Below the pieces are notes generated by a model, which saw only the letters and a list, made by a program, of their open reading frames with translations, ran no database searches and had not been told where the DNA came from. The position numbers and the translations under genes were made by a program. A stretch of 64,000 nucleotides of DNA. Source: Fen-1058 sp964398185 (lineage in GTDB: Bacteria; Chloroflexota; Anaerolineae; Fen-1058). Of this stretch, positions 6,870-15,201 are shown piece by piece. The stretch lies in assembly GCA_964398185.1 (NCBI GenBank), contig CAYNML010000011.1, positions 1-64,000 on the forward strand. Direction: 5' to 3'. Positions within the stretch are counted from its first letter, which is position 1, and each line of letters begins with the position of its first letter.

Positions 6870-8966
6870 ATGATTGTCGATCTGGGATTGATTGCGCTGG
6901 TGCTCGCGGCGCTCGCCGCCAGCTATTCCTTCGTAATGGCGCTTCTGGGCGGCGCGCGGCAGCGTCCGGCTTATACTGAAAGCGCCCGCCGGGCGGCCGT
7001 GGTCGTCATGCCGCTGCTGACGCTGGCCTGCCTGTCGATCATTTATTCGAACCTGACGGGCGATTACAGCGTGGAGTACACCTATCGTGTCAGCAACGAT
7101 ACCACGCCTGCTTTTCTGCGCATCACGGCGCTGTGGGGCGGCCAGAACGGATCGATTCTGTTCTGGAACTGGCTGATGTCGCTGTACATCTTCTTCGTGT
7201 TCCTGCGTCCATGGAAGAGCAACCGCGATCTGCTGCCGTGGGTCATTGCCGTCTCGATCGGCACCCAGGCCTTTTTCATCCTGTTGACCATCTTCTTTGC
7301 CAACCCCTTCGCGCGGCTGTTTGCCGATGTAACCGGCAGCGTGGGCGCGGCCATCTTTCCGCCGGCGGGCGCCGTGCCCTTCCGCGCTGCCGACGGGCAG
7401 GGCCTCAATCCCTTGCTGCGCCACCCCGGCATGATCATCCATCCGCCCATGTTGTATCTGGGCTTCGTCGGGTTGGTGATCCCCTTTGCGTATGCGATGG
7501 CAGCACTGATTGCGAAGAACAAGACCAATAGTTGGATTATCGCGATGCGGCGGCCCACGCTGGTGGCGTGGTTGTTCCTCAGCCTCGGCTTGCTGCTGGG
7601 CGCGCGCTGGGCGTATGACGTGCTGGGGTGGGGCGGTTACTGGGGCTGGGATCCCGTGGAAAACTCGGCGCTGCTGCCGTGGCTGACCGTGACGGCCTTT
7701 CTGCACAGCGTCGTTATTCAGGAAAAACGCGGCATGTTCAAGTTCTGGAACATGATCTTGATCGTGCTCTCCTTCTGCTTGATGATCCTGGGCACGTTCG
7801 TCACGCGCACGGGCGTCATCTCTTCCGTGCATTCCTTTGCCCGATCGAGCCTCGGCGTCCCGTTTTTGGGCTTCACGGCCGTGGTGCTCGTCGGATCGGC
7901 CATCTTGATTGCGCTGCGTGCGGACTTGCTGAAGAGCGAGAACAAACTGGAATCGTTCCTCTCGCGCGAGGCGATGTTCCTGCTCAACAACTTCCTGTTC
8001 ATGACGTTGACGTTCACCGTCTTCGTGGGCACGTATTACTCCATGTTCTCTGAACTGCTGGTGAACGAAAAACTCACCGTGGGGCCGCCGGTCTTCAATC
8101 AACTAATCGGGCCGCAGGTGGCCGCGCTGGTGCTGCTGATGGGCATCGGGCCGCTGGCGGCGTGGCACAAGTCGTCGACGGAAGCGCTGGGCCGGATGAT
8201 CTGGAAGCCCGCCGTGCTGGCCGTGGCCGTGATGGTGCTGCTATTCGTGACCGGTGTGAATGTGATCTTTGTCGCGCTTGGTTTCGGCCTGGTGACTTTC
8301 TCGCTGGCGGTGACGCTGATGGAGTACTGGCGCGGCATGCGGGCGCGGCGCAAACTCTCGGGCGAGAATTACTTCACAGCGTTCACCCATCTCGTCGCGC
8401 GCAATCGGCGGCGCTATGGCGGCTATATGATTCATCTGGGTGTGCTGGTGATGGGCATCGGCGTCATCGGCTCGCTCAACTATCAGGTGGAGACGCAGCG
8501 CTCGCTGGCGCCGGGCGGCCAGATGCAAGTGGGGCCGTATACCATCACCTATGAGCGTGCCCTGACTTGCGATCCGTCGGCGGGGCAGATGAGCGCCGAC
8601 TGCGCCGCGTGGTACACCGAGCGCGGGCGGGACATCGCCATCGTCGCCGGGCACATGACGATCGAGAAAGCGGGACAGGCGCCGGTGCGCGTCGCGCCGT
8701 ACCGCGAGATTTTTCTGAACGGCACAGGCGAGCTCACTCCGCCGGGTGTCCTCTCGACGATCGGTGAAGATCTGTATCTGCTGTTCCTCGGCGAGCAGAG
8801 CGGCTTCGGCACGATCAAGGCTTACATCAATCCGTTGATCCAGTTCTTGTGGATCGGCGGTATGATTCTCGTCGTCGGCACGTTGGTGGCGATGTGGCCG
8901 ACGGCGACCGAGCGACGCCAGACGGTGGCGCTGCCTGCGCGCGCCGCGGCCGGGACGGTCAAATGA
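6870..8966 (+). CDS. ccmF: Heme lyase subunit CcmF
   Basis: This 698-residue polytopic protein of the heme handling family joins heme from holo-CcmE to reduced apocytochrome c. The diagnostic tryptophan-rich WWD segment WGGYWGWDPVENSALLPWL starts at residue 254. Further CcmF features are WGGQNGSILFWNWLMS near 90-105, HPGMIIHPPMLYLGFVG near 189-205, and a TRTGVISSVHSFARS motif after the WWD region. A large periplasmic portion follows before the last helix. Length and motif order fit full-length CcmF. The ATG follows TGAGGATAAACC. Its stop overlaps the ccmH start (ATGA), showing translational coupling. Confidence 0.95.
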   Translation: MIVDLGLIALVLAALAASYSFVMALLGGARQRPAYTESARRAAVVVMPLLTLACLSIIYSNLTGDYSVEYTYRVSNDTTPAFLRITALWGGQNGSILFWNWLMSLYIFFVFLRPWKSNRDLLPWVIAVSIGTQAFFILLTIFFANPFARLFADVTGSVGAAIFPPAGAVPFRAADGQGLNPLLRHPGMIIHPPMLYLGFVGLVIPFAYAMAALIAKNKTNSWIIAMRRPTLVAWLFLSLGLLLGARWAYDVLGWGGYWGWDPVENSALLPWLTVTAFLHSVVIQEKRGMFKFWNMILIVLSFCLMILGTFVTRTGVISSVHSFARSSLGVPFLGFTAVVLVGSAILIALRADLLKSENKLESFLSREAMFLLNNFLFMTLTFTVFVGTYYSMFSELLVNEKLTVGPPVFNQLIGPQVAALVLLMGIGPLAAWHKSSTEALGRMIWKPAVLAVAVMVLLFVTGVNVIFVALGFGLVTFSLAVTLMEYWRGMRARRKLSGENYFTAFTHLVARNRRRYGGYMIHLGVLVMGIGVIGSLNYQVETQRSLAPGGQMQVGPYTITYERALTCDPSAGQMSADCAAWYTERGRDIAIVAGHMTIEKAGQAPVRVAPYREIFLNGTGELTPPGVLSTIGEDLYLLFLGEQSGFGTIKAYINPLIQFLWIGGMILVVGTLVAMWPTATERRQTVALPARAAAGTVK

Positions 8967-9490
8967 TGCCCCATACTCGCAGAATTGCGCTCTTTGTCGT
9001 CTGGATGGTTGCGATGCTGCTGACGCTTGCGTTGACCAGCGTGGCCCTGGCGCAGGATGGCACGCCGCCCACACCCACGCCTGCAGCCAGACGTGAAGTA
9101 ACCGCCGACGATGTCAATCGCATCGCCAAGCAGATGTACTGTCCGGTCTGTGAGAATGAGCCGCTGGATGCGTGCCGCACGGCGGCCTGCCAGCAGTGGC
9201 GTGCCCAGATCGGGCAGATGCTGGCCGAGGGGCAGACGGAGCAGCAGGTCAAAGACTACTTTGTAGCGCGCTTTGGCGCGCGAGTGCTGGCGCAGCCTCC
9301 GGCGCAGGGCACTTCGCTGTTGTTGTACGTGCTGCCCATCGTGGGTGTGATCGTCGGCGTGTTGATCGTGGTATGGCTGCTGCGCCGCCTGCGCGCGCGT
9401 GGCGCCGAAGCGCCCGTGGCCGCCGCTACGCCCAAGTCCAGTGGGGATGAATATACCGATCGGGTTGAGCGGGATTTGAAGAATTTCTAA
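8963..9490 (+). CDS. ccmH: Apocytochrome c thiol-reducing protein CcmH (CcmL type)
   Basis: The 175-residue protein has a signal sequence, a three-helix domain with the redox pair C60-P-V-C63 (QMYCPVCENEPLDAC), helix segments RAQIGQMLAEGQTEQQVKDYFVARFG, and one C-terminal membrane helix at about 116-137, the standard CcmH N-terminal-module layout. CcmH reduces or presents the CxxCH cysteines of apocytochrome. Two additional cysteines (C71, C76) follow the motif; their role is unclear. The start overlaps the end of ccmF by four bases. Confidence 0.92.
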   Translation: MMPHTRRIALFVVWMVAMLLTLALTSVALAQDGTPPTPTPAARREVTADDVNRIAKQMYCPVCENEPLDACRTAACQQWRAQIGQMLAEGQTEQQVKDYFVARFGARVLAQPPAQGTSLLLYVLPIVGVIVGVLIVVWLLRRLRARGAEAPVAAATPKSSGDEYTDRVERDLKNF

Positions 9491-9504
9491 CGTTGGGGCT
9501 GCTC

Positions 9505-9550
9505 CTCGACCGCGTCCGCGCGGTCGAGTCAAACCGCGCGGACGCGGTTT
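9505..9550. repeat. Twin GC-rich hairpins between ccmH and the ccmG-like gene
   Basis: CTCGACCGCG (9505-9514) pairs perfectly with 9519-9528 around a TCCG loop. AAACCGCG (9531-9538) pairs with 9543-9550 around CGGA. The second is an inverted form of the same core as the first. The same CCGCGTCCGCGCGG core with different flanking arms recurs at 10204-10225. Confidence 0.7.
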
Positions 9551-9575
9551 GTGAGCGACTCAAGCACAAAATATC

Positions 9576-10163
9576 ATGAGCGAATCTCTTCCATCTGAAA
9601 CTATTACCGCAGAATCAGCGCCGCCAAAGCGATCGCGCTGGTTCTATGTGGTCATCGGCGTCATCGGCGTGTTCGTCGTCATCCTCGCGCTGGGCCTGTC
9701 CCGCGCCAATCAAACGCAGCCTACGTCCGGTCCTGCGCCCGACTTCGAGTTGACCTTATTTGACGGTTACGAAGGCAACGCTGGCGCCAATCCCGTCAAG
9801 CTCTCTGATCTCAAAGGCAAAGTTGTGGTGTTGAACTTCTGGGCGTCGTGGTGCATTCCCTGCGCGGATGAAGCCGAAGACCTGCAGGCCGTGTACGAGC
9901 AGTACAAGGACAAGGGCGTGGTCTTTCTCGGCGTGGACTGGACCGACATCGAAGGCGACGCGCTGAATTATCTGAAGCGCTTTGGCATTACGTTTGCCAA
10001 CGGCCCAGACCTGGGAACGAAAATTGGCCCGCGTTACCGCCTCACCGGCGTGCCGGAAACCTACGTGATCGATCGCAAGGGCCAGGTTCAATATTTCAAG
10101 GCCAGCCCGGTGACTGTGGCAGAATTGTCGGGCGTGATCGATCGCTTGTTGCAGTCCGAATAG
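9576..10163 (+). CDS. CcmG/ResA-like membrane-anchored thioredoxin
   Basis: The 195-residue protein has a cytosolic N-terminus rich in Ser/Pro, one membrane anchor at about 22-43, and a TlpA-like domain with FWASWC93-I-P-C96. It also shows the family insertion (VDWTDIEGDALNYLKRFG) and a cis-proline loop LTGVPETYVID. By position inside the ccm cluster, directly after ccmH, it is the best candidate for CcmG/DsbE, the reductant of CcmH and apocytochrome. The acidic residues after the motif (ADEAED) are also common in CcmG-type proteins. Confidence 0.9.
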   Translation: MSESLPSETITAESAPPKRSRWFYVVIGVIGVFVVILALGLSRANQTQPTSGPAPDFELTLFDGYEGNAGANPVKLSDLKGKVVVLNFWASWCIPCADEAEDLQAVYEQYKDKGVVFLGVDWTDIEGDALNYLKRFGITFANGPDLGTKIGPRYRLTGVPETYVIDRKGQVQYFKASPVTVAELSGVIDRLLQSE

Positions 10164-10203
10164 GAGAAACCGGGTTGGCTCATCTGCATGTGTGCGAGGC
10201 TCT

Positions 10204-10244
10204 CCCACCGCGTCCGCGCGGTGGGTCGCCCGCGGGGCGCGGGC
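10204..10244. repeat. Second pair of GC-rich hairpins after the ccmG-like gene
   Basis: CCCACCGCG (10204-10212) pairs with CGCGGTGGG (10217-10225) around TCCG. GCCCGCG (10228-10234) pairs with CGCGGGC (10238-10244). The core equals that at 9505-9528, but the arm CCCA/TGGG replaces CTCGA/TCGAG, so the base pairing is preserved by paired changes. Confidence 0.65.
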
Positions 10245-10307
10245 GATGAGCGTGCATACGTTCGCATAGGAGAAACCCAGTTTCCAAAATCATGAAGCGA
10301 GTTTACT

Positions 10308-10850
10308 TTGGACATCATCGCCATTCTCGTCGGTCTGATCATTTTTGCGGCGGTTGCCTTTTACGTCAGCCGCCCACTCCTGCAAGCGCGCAGCGCGGGC
10401 AACTCCGTCGGCGATACCCTGTCGCTGGACGCGCAGCGCGAATCGTTGTACACGCAGATCAAAGAGCTGGATCTGGATCACGCCACGGGCAAAGTCAACG
10501 ACGAAGACTATGCGCGCCTCCGCGCCGATCTGGTGGCGCAGGCTGCTGCCGTGCTCAAGCAGATCGACGGCGTGGCACAGCAACCTGCGCCGGTGGTGCT
10601 GAAGGCTGTTGAGCCGCTGACTGCCACAGACGATGTGGAAGCATTGATCGCGGCTCGCCGCAAGACCCGATCGATCCCGGCGGCGACACCGGCTGATGCT
10701 GACGTCGAGGCGGCCATCGCGGCGCGGCGCAAAACCGCTGCGCCGCCGGCGAGCGAACTCAAGTGTCCCCAGTGCGGCAAGCCGATCAACGCCGACGATG
10801 CTTTCTGCGCCAAGTGCGGCGCGGCCTTGCAGGCCCAGGCCGCCCGTTAG
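10308..10850 (+). CDS. CcmI-like membrane protein with C-terminal zinc ribbon
   Basis: The 180-residue protein has an N-terminal membrane helix (about 3-22) ending YVSRPLL, then the helix pair typical of the CcmI N-terminal domain (RESLYTQIKELDLDHATGKV, NDEDYARLRADL). A linker with two EALIAARRKT-like repeats follows, then a zinc ribbon CPQC (153-156) and CAKC (167-170). CcmI organises apocytochrome delivery to CcmF/H; here the usual TPR domain is replaced by a zinc ribbon. TTG 10308 is the likely start because the family's hydrophobic N-terminus begins there, although its ribosome binding site is weak. It lies between the ccmG-like gene and the cytochrome gene. Confidence 0.75.
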   Translation: MDIIAILVGLIIFAAVAFYVSRPLLQARSAGNSVGDTLSLDAQRESLYTQIKELDLDHATGKVNDEDYARLRADLVAQAAAVLKQIDGVAQQPAPVVLKAVEPLTATDDVEALIAARRKTRSIPAATPADADVEAAIAARRKTAAPPASELKCPQCGKPINADDAFCAKCGAALQAQAAR

Positions 10851-10883
10851 ATCACAGCCCTGCAGCGTGTGAGGAGAAATATC

Positions 10884-12704
10884 TTGCGTATCGCCGTTCG
10901 ATGTGCTTCGTTGTCTGTGCTGCTCTTCAGTGCCGCACTGTTGGTCGGCTGCTCGCTCGCCGCGCCCGCGCCGGTGAGCACGGTTCGACCGCTGGAACCG
11001 GAGCCAGTCGCACCACAACAACCTGCTCAAACGTTTGAACTGCCTTCGCGCCGGCCCAATGCCGCAGCAGGCGCGGCGCTCTATCAAGAGAAGTGCATTC
11101 GCTGCCACGGCGAATTGGGCCGCGGCGATGGTGTGATGGCGGCTGCCATTCAGGAGCAGTTCAAAAGCCCCGTGGCCGATCTGACCAGCGATGTCGTGGC
11201 GCGCGCCCGCACGCCGGAGGAGTGGTACAACGTCGTCGCCAATGGCCGCTTGCAAGTGGGTATGCCGGGCTTTGCCGGAACGTTGGACGTCGATCAGCGT
11301 TGGGATGTGATCGCGTATGCGTGGTCGCTGGCCGTGTCGCCGCGGCAGTTGGAACGCGGCCAGGCCGTGTATGCCGAGCAGTGTGCGCATTGTCACGGCG
11401 ACGACGGCCAGGGTGATGGCAAGGATGCCGCAGGCAGCCTGGTCGATCTGAGTGATTTTGCCACGCTGGCGAAAGTCGCGCCGGGTGTGTGGGATCAAAC
11501 GCTGGCGTCCGGGCATGTGCCGTCGTTTGCGGGCACGGTGAGCGAGGCCGATCGCCGCGCAGCGATCGATTACATCCGCACGTTCGCGTATGATTATCCA
11601 GCGGCTGAGCCGCTGCCCGCCGCCACGCCGTCAACTTCCACCGGCGAATTGCCGCCGGTGCAGGGACCGCCGCTCGCGCCGGAAGAAGTCGCCGGTTCCA
11701 TCGTCCTGGGGACGCCGGGGATGAGTCTGCCGTCGGATCTGGCGGTGATCTTCGAGTATCAGCGCAGCAGCGACGGCGCGATCATCAGCCAGACGGCGCC
11801 GCTCGACGCGCAGGGGCGCTTTGTCGTCACCGGCACACAGCTGGCGCACGGCGATGTGATGCGCGCGCGCACCGAGTACGATGCCATCACGTATTTTAGC
11901 GAAGTGCTGCCGGCGGGCGTGGGCGCCACGCTGTCGATCACCATCTTCGAGCGGACGACAGATGCTGCAACCATCAGCGCGGATGTGCTGCATGTGATCG
12001 CGCAGTCCACCGCCGACGGTCTGGCGGTCAGTGAAGTCTACGTGCTGTCCAACAGCGACGAGCGCGTCATTGCCAACCCGGGCGATCCGATCGTGCATAT
12101 CGGTTTACCCGCGGGCGCGACGCAGTTCGCGGTTGATCCGAATATGCCGGCGGATACGCTGGTCGAAGGCGGCGACGGGCTGGATTTCTACGGGAGTTTC
12201 CCGGCGGCGTCGCAGGGCAGCCAGTCAATCGCGTTCAGTTACGTGCTGCCGCCGGGATCGACGCTGCTCGATCGGACTGTCTCCTTCCCGATCGCTTCCG
12301 TGAACCTGCTGGTACAGGGTGACCCACAGGCGATCCGCGTTTCCAGCGATCGGTTTGTGTCAGAGGGGACGCGCAGCTTTGAAGGCCAGGTCTATCAACT
12401 CTTCCAGGCTAAGGATCTGGTGGCTGGGCAAAGCTTGCCGTTGAAGATCGAATCGGCCGGGGCGGCGTTTGATTGGCGCATCGTGTTGGGCATTGGCTTG
12501 ATCGTCGTGGGCGCGGTGGGGCTGGTGCTGTGGCAGCGCGGCCAGAAAAAGCAGCCCGCCGTGGTGTCGGCAGCGATTCAGAAGGACGCCTTGATCGATC
12601 AGATCGCTGCGTTGGACGACGAATTCGCGGAAGGTAAGATTGACGAGATCAACTACAAGGCCAGGCGCGCGAAGTTGAAGGATAAGCTGGTCAAGTTGAT
12701 GTAA
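10884..12704 (+). CDS. Diheme cytochrome c lipoprotein with C-terminal membrane helix and CcmI-like tail
   Basis: The 606-residue protein starts at TTG 10884, six to seven bases after GAGGAG. A lipoprotein signal ends in LVGC23. Two cytochrome c domains follow with heme motifs C71-I-R-C-H and C167-A-H-C-H and MPGFAGT/VPSFAGT methionine or loop regions. Residues of about 250-520 form beta-rich domains (carboxypeptidase-regulatory-like IVLGTPGMSLPSDL and later strands). A membrane helix lies near 535-553, then a basic cytosolic tail LIDQIAALDDEFAEGKIDEI that resembles the CcmI helix pair of the preceding gene. The heme groups need the surrounding Ccm system. It could be an electron donor or acceptor for a respiratory chain, or a structural part of the maturation machine. 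The function is not known. Confidence 0.85.
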   Translation: MRIAVRCASLSVLLFSAALLVGCSLAAPAPVSTVRPLEPEPVAPQQPAQTFELPSRRPNAAAGAALYQEKCIRCHGELGRGDGVMAAAIQEQFKSPVADLTSDVVARARTPEEWYNVVANGRLQVGMPGFAGTLDVDQRWDVIAYAWSLAVSPRQLERGQAVYAEQCAHCHGDDGQGDGKDAAGSLVDLSDFATLAKVAPGVWDQTLASGHVPSFAGTVSEADRRAAIDYIRTFAYDYPAAEPLPAATPSTSTGELPPVQGPPLAPEEVAGSIVLGTPGMSLPSDLAVIFEYQRSSDGAIISQTAPLDAQGRFVVTGTQLAHGDVMRARTEYDAITYFSEVLPAGVGATLSITIFERTTDAATISADVLHVIAQSTADGLAVSEVYVLSNSDERVIANPGDPIVHIGLPAGATQFAVDPNMPADTLVEGGDGLDFYGSFPAASQGSQSIAFSYVLPPGSTLLDRTVSFPIASVNLLVQGDPQAIRVSSDRFVSEGTRSFEGQVYQLFQAKDLVAGQSLPLKIESAGAAFDWRIVLGIGLIVVGAVGLVLWQRGQKKQPAVVSAAIQKDALIDQIAALDDEFAEGKIDEINYKARRAKLKDKLVKLM

Positions 12705-12717
12705 GAAGCGTGAAAAG

Positions 12718-12781
12718 TGACGAGTGAAGAGTGATGTGCTCATGGTGATGATTCGCACTTCACTCATTACTCTTCACTCAT
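12718..12781. repeat. GAGTGA-type palindromic repeat upstream of ccmA
   Basis: AGTGACGAGTGAAGAGTGA-like units at about 12718-12735 are inverted at about 12762-12781 (TTCACTCATTACTCTTCACT). It is a relative of the GAGTAA repeats at 4172-4243 and 57549-57592. Confidence 0.55.
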
Positions 12782-12795
12782 CAGAATAGCCGCGG

Positions 12796-13500
12796 TTGCC
12801 AGCCTTGATTACCACAGTTCAGCTAACCAAACAATTCGGCCCGTTGCTGGCCCTGCGCGGCATCGATCTGGATATCCGGCCCGGCGAATTCGTGACCATC
12901 GTCGGGCCGAACGGCGCCGGCAAGACGACGCTGCTGCGTATCCTGGCGACGTTGAGCCGTCCCACGCAAGGGCACGTCTCCATTGCCGGGCACACCTTGC
13001 CCAAGGGCGCCGATGACGCCCGACGGCAGATCGGCCTGTTGTCGCATCAACCGCTGCTCTACGGCGATCTGACCGCTGAAGAGAACCTGCGCTTCTTCGG
13101 TAAGATGTATGATGTGCCGCAGCTCGAGGCGCGGATTCTGGAGTTGCTCGATCGGGTGGAGCTGCTCGATCGGCGGCAGGATCGCGCGCGAACTTTCTCG
13201 CGCGGTATGCAGCAGCGGCTGGCGATCGCTCGCGCGCTGCTGCACGATCCGGCAGTGGTGCTGCTCGACGAACCGTTCACGGGACTCGATCCGCGTTCGT
13301 CCGATCGGCTGGAAGAGATGCTGCACGTGCTGCGCGACGGCCAGCGCACCGTGATCATGACCATCCATGATCTGGAGCGTGGCTGGGCCATGTGCGATCG
13401 GGCGCTGGTGTTGGCGCGCGGCAAGATCGTGTATCAAGCGCGCACCGCCGACGTGGATGTGGCGACGTTCCGCAGCGAATTCAAGCGGGTGACTGCCTAA
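12796..13500 (+). CDS. ccmA: Heme exporter ATP-binding protein CcmA
   Basis: This ABC-type ATPase of 234 residues has Walker A GPNGAGKT (37-44), Q-loop LLSHQPLLYGDLTAEENLRF, signature FSRGMQQRLAIARALL, Walker B VVLLDEPFTGLD and switch histidine MTIHDLE. With CcmB and CcmC it drives release of holo-CcmE from CcmC. TTG 12796 is the first start in frame after a palindromic repeat. The alternative TTG three codons on is possible; neither has a good ribosome binding site. Order ccmA-ccmB supports the specific name over a generic ABC ATPase. Confidence 0.88.
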   Translation: MPALITTVQLTKQFGPLLALRGIDLDIRPGEFVTIVGPNGAGKTTLLRILATLSRPTQGHVSIAGHTLPKGADDARRQIGLLSHQPLLYGDLTAEENLRFFGKMYDVPQLEARILELLDRVELLDRRQDRARTFSRGMQQRLAIARALLHDPAVVLLDEPFTGLDPRSSDRLEEMLHVLRDGQRTVIMTIHDLERGWAMCDRALVLARGKIVYQARTADVDVATFRSEFKRVTA

Positions 13501-13505
13501 TGTCT

Positions 13506-13590
13506 GTCATTGCGAGGAGGCTAAAGGCCGACGCAGCAATCTCAGGGTCAATGCAGGAGATTGCTGCGCACCAGGCGCTCGCACTGACGG
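13506..13590. repeat. CATTGCGAGG...GAGATTGC dispersed palindromic element
   Basis: GTCATTGCGAGGAGG opens the element. The inner arms GCAGCAATCTC (about 13533-13543) and GAGATTGCTGCG (about 13557-13568) form an inverted repeat. This sequence type is widely dispersed in many bacterial genomes as a small non-coding palindrome. It separates ccmA from ccmB. Confidence 0.6.
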
Positions 13591-13600
13591 AGTTTCACTC

Positions 13601-14290
13601 ATGACTTTTTTTCGCAAAGCGTGGATCATTGCCCGCAAGGATATTTTGACTGAGCTGCGCAGCCGCGAGATGCTCAGTACCATGGGGGCGTTCGCCGCGC
13701 TGATCATCCTGCTGTTTGCCTTCGCGTTTGATCTGCGTACCGGCAGCACGGCTTCGACGGCGCGCGCCAGCACGGTGACGCCGGGCGCGTTGTGGGTCGT
13801 CATCGCTTTTGCCGGGATGCTAGGGCTGGGCCGCTCGTTGACGTCCGAGATCGATCGGGGCAGCTTTGACGCGCTGCTGCTGACGCCGATCGATCGCGGC
13901 GCGATCTTCCTCGGCAAGGCCATCGGTATCATCGTGTTCATGTTTGCCATCGAGGCGGTGATCCTGCCGCTGTTTGTGATCTTTTTCAATCAACCATTTT
14001 TGCAGCCGGCGATTATCTTGATCGTCGCGCTGGGGACGATCGGGTACGGGGGGATCGGCACACTGCTCTCGACGATGTCGGCCAACACGCGCTTGCGTGA
14101 AGTGCTGCTGCCGGTGCTGCTGCTGCCGATCGCGATTCCGGCGTTACTGGCTGCTGTTAAGTGTACGGCGGGCGCGCTGGACGGGCGCGACTTTGCGGAG
14201 TGGGCCAACTGGTTCGGGCTGCTGGTGGCGTTCGATCTGGTGATGCTGGGCGCGGCTTTCCTGGTGTACGATTTTGTGGTGGAAGATTGA
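13601..14290 (+). CDS. ccmB: Heme exporter permease CcmB
   Basis: The 229-residue protein has six predicted membrane helices and family features: WIIARKDILTELRSREML at the N-terminus, LGLGRSLTSEIDRGSFDALLLTPIDRGAIFLGK in the middle and LLPVLLLPIAIPALLAA near the fifth helix. CcmB is the membrane partner of CcmA in the CcmABCD complex. ATG 13601 has ACGGAG upstream. It is followed without a gap by a hypothetical gene. Confidence 0.92.
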   Translation: MTFFRKAWIIARKDILTELRSREMLSTMGAFAALIILLFAFAFDLRTGSTASTARASTVTPGALWVVIAFAGMLGLGRSLTSEIDRGSFDALLLTPIDRGAIFLGKAIGIIVFMFAIEAVILPLFVIFFNQPFLQPAIILIVALGTIGYGGIGTLLSTMSANTRLREVLLPVLLLPIAIPALLAAVKCTAGALDGRDFAEWANWFGLLVAFDLVMLGAAFLVYDFVVED

Positions 14291-15187
14291 ATGGCGATGA
14301 GCGGCGATTTTGAGGCGGCAGTGTTGCGCTGCGTGGCGCCTCGCTTGCAGGCCCTGGGCTACGCTTATGATCCGGCGCGGCGCGTGGATGATGAGATGTT
14401 CGGTTTTTGCAAGGCGCTGGACGGTGACACCGGCGCGGTTGTGCAGTTCCAGCGACAGGCCGCTGGGACGTATGAGCGCTTTACGGTGAATGTGCTGCGT
14501 GAGCGGGCCGACGGGGTGTCGGAACGCGCCGCGCGGTTGAGTTACGTGTTGTGGTTTGTACACAAGGCGCGCGAGTATCCCGTCTCCGATTATTGGTGGA
14601 CACCCGCGGATGACGTGGAGCGCGAAGCGGCGCTGTTGGATGCCGTGGCGCAGATCGCGGAATATGGTGTGCCGTGGATCGAGGCGGCAGAGGCGCCAAA
14701 GCCGTGGGAGATGCCGGCCAGCCGCGCTGCTGAATTCGGTGAGGCTGTGCAGGCGGTGTTGACTGGCGAGATGGCACGGCTTGGTTATCGGTTACAGCAC
14801 CACTCCCTGGCGGGCGGTGTGCCGTACTGTTACTTCAGCAAGGCGCTGCCCGATGGAACGTTCGCGCTGATCGAGTTACAGGCGATCTACAGCCTGGATC
14901 CGCATGAATTCAACTTTGACGTGCGCCTGCAGCGCCGTGCGGACGACGATCCACTGGCGTTTGACGGCAATTACGGGCAGTGGCGCAGTATCTCACTGGC
15001 GCAGTTGGTGTGGCAGGCGCGGAGCAGCGTGCCGCTCGATCGGTTGGCGGTGCCCGACGTGCAGACGTTGTTGTGGCGCTATCGCGATCGGGCGGAGTTG
15101 GCCGCGCAGTTGCGCGCCGCGCTGGAGCAGATCAAGCTCAGCGGCTGCGCGTGGGTTGAACAAGGGATCGATGATACAATCGAGTGA
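14291..15187 (+). CDS. Hypothetical protein with two related halves, inserted between ccmB and ccmC
   Basis: I do not recognise this 298-residue, apparently soluble protein. It has no signal peptide or membrane helix. Its two halves look like a tandem duplication: residues about 8-60 (VLRCVAPRLQALGYAYDP, FGFCKALDGDTGAVVQFQRQ) parallel about 155-210 (VLTGEMARLGYRLQHHS, YCYFSKALPDGTFALIELQ), each followed by FTVNVLRER or FNFDVRLQRR. This pattern is reminiscent of DUF4304-like proteins, but I cannot confirm that. The ATG directly follows the ccmB stop codon, so it is translated with the maturation operon. Its stop is 14 bases before the ccmC start. Confidence 0.6.
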   Translation: MAMSGDFEAAVLRCVAPRLQALGYAYDPARRVDDEMFGFCKALDGDTGAVVQFQRQAAGTYERFTVNVLRERADGVSERAARLSYVLWFVHKAREYPVSDYWWTPADDVEREAALLDAVAQIAEYGVPWIEAAEAPKPWEMPASRAAEFGEAVQAVLTGEMARLGYRLQHHSLAGGVPYCYFSKALPDGTFALIELQAIYSLDPHEFNFDVRLQRRADDDPLAFDGNYGQWRSISLAQLVWQARSSVPLDRLAVPDVQTLLWRYRDRAELAAQLRAALEQIKLSGCAWVEQGIDDTIE

Positions 15188-15201
15188 CAGGAGGAGCAAC
15201 T

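Noticed and set aside
10292..10612. ATG-started 106-residue frame overlapping the CcmI-like gene
   Set aside because: Arg/Cys-rich translation out of frame with the membrane helix and zinc ribbon; the TTG-started frame is the coherent one.
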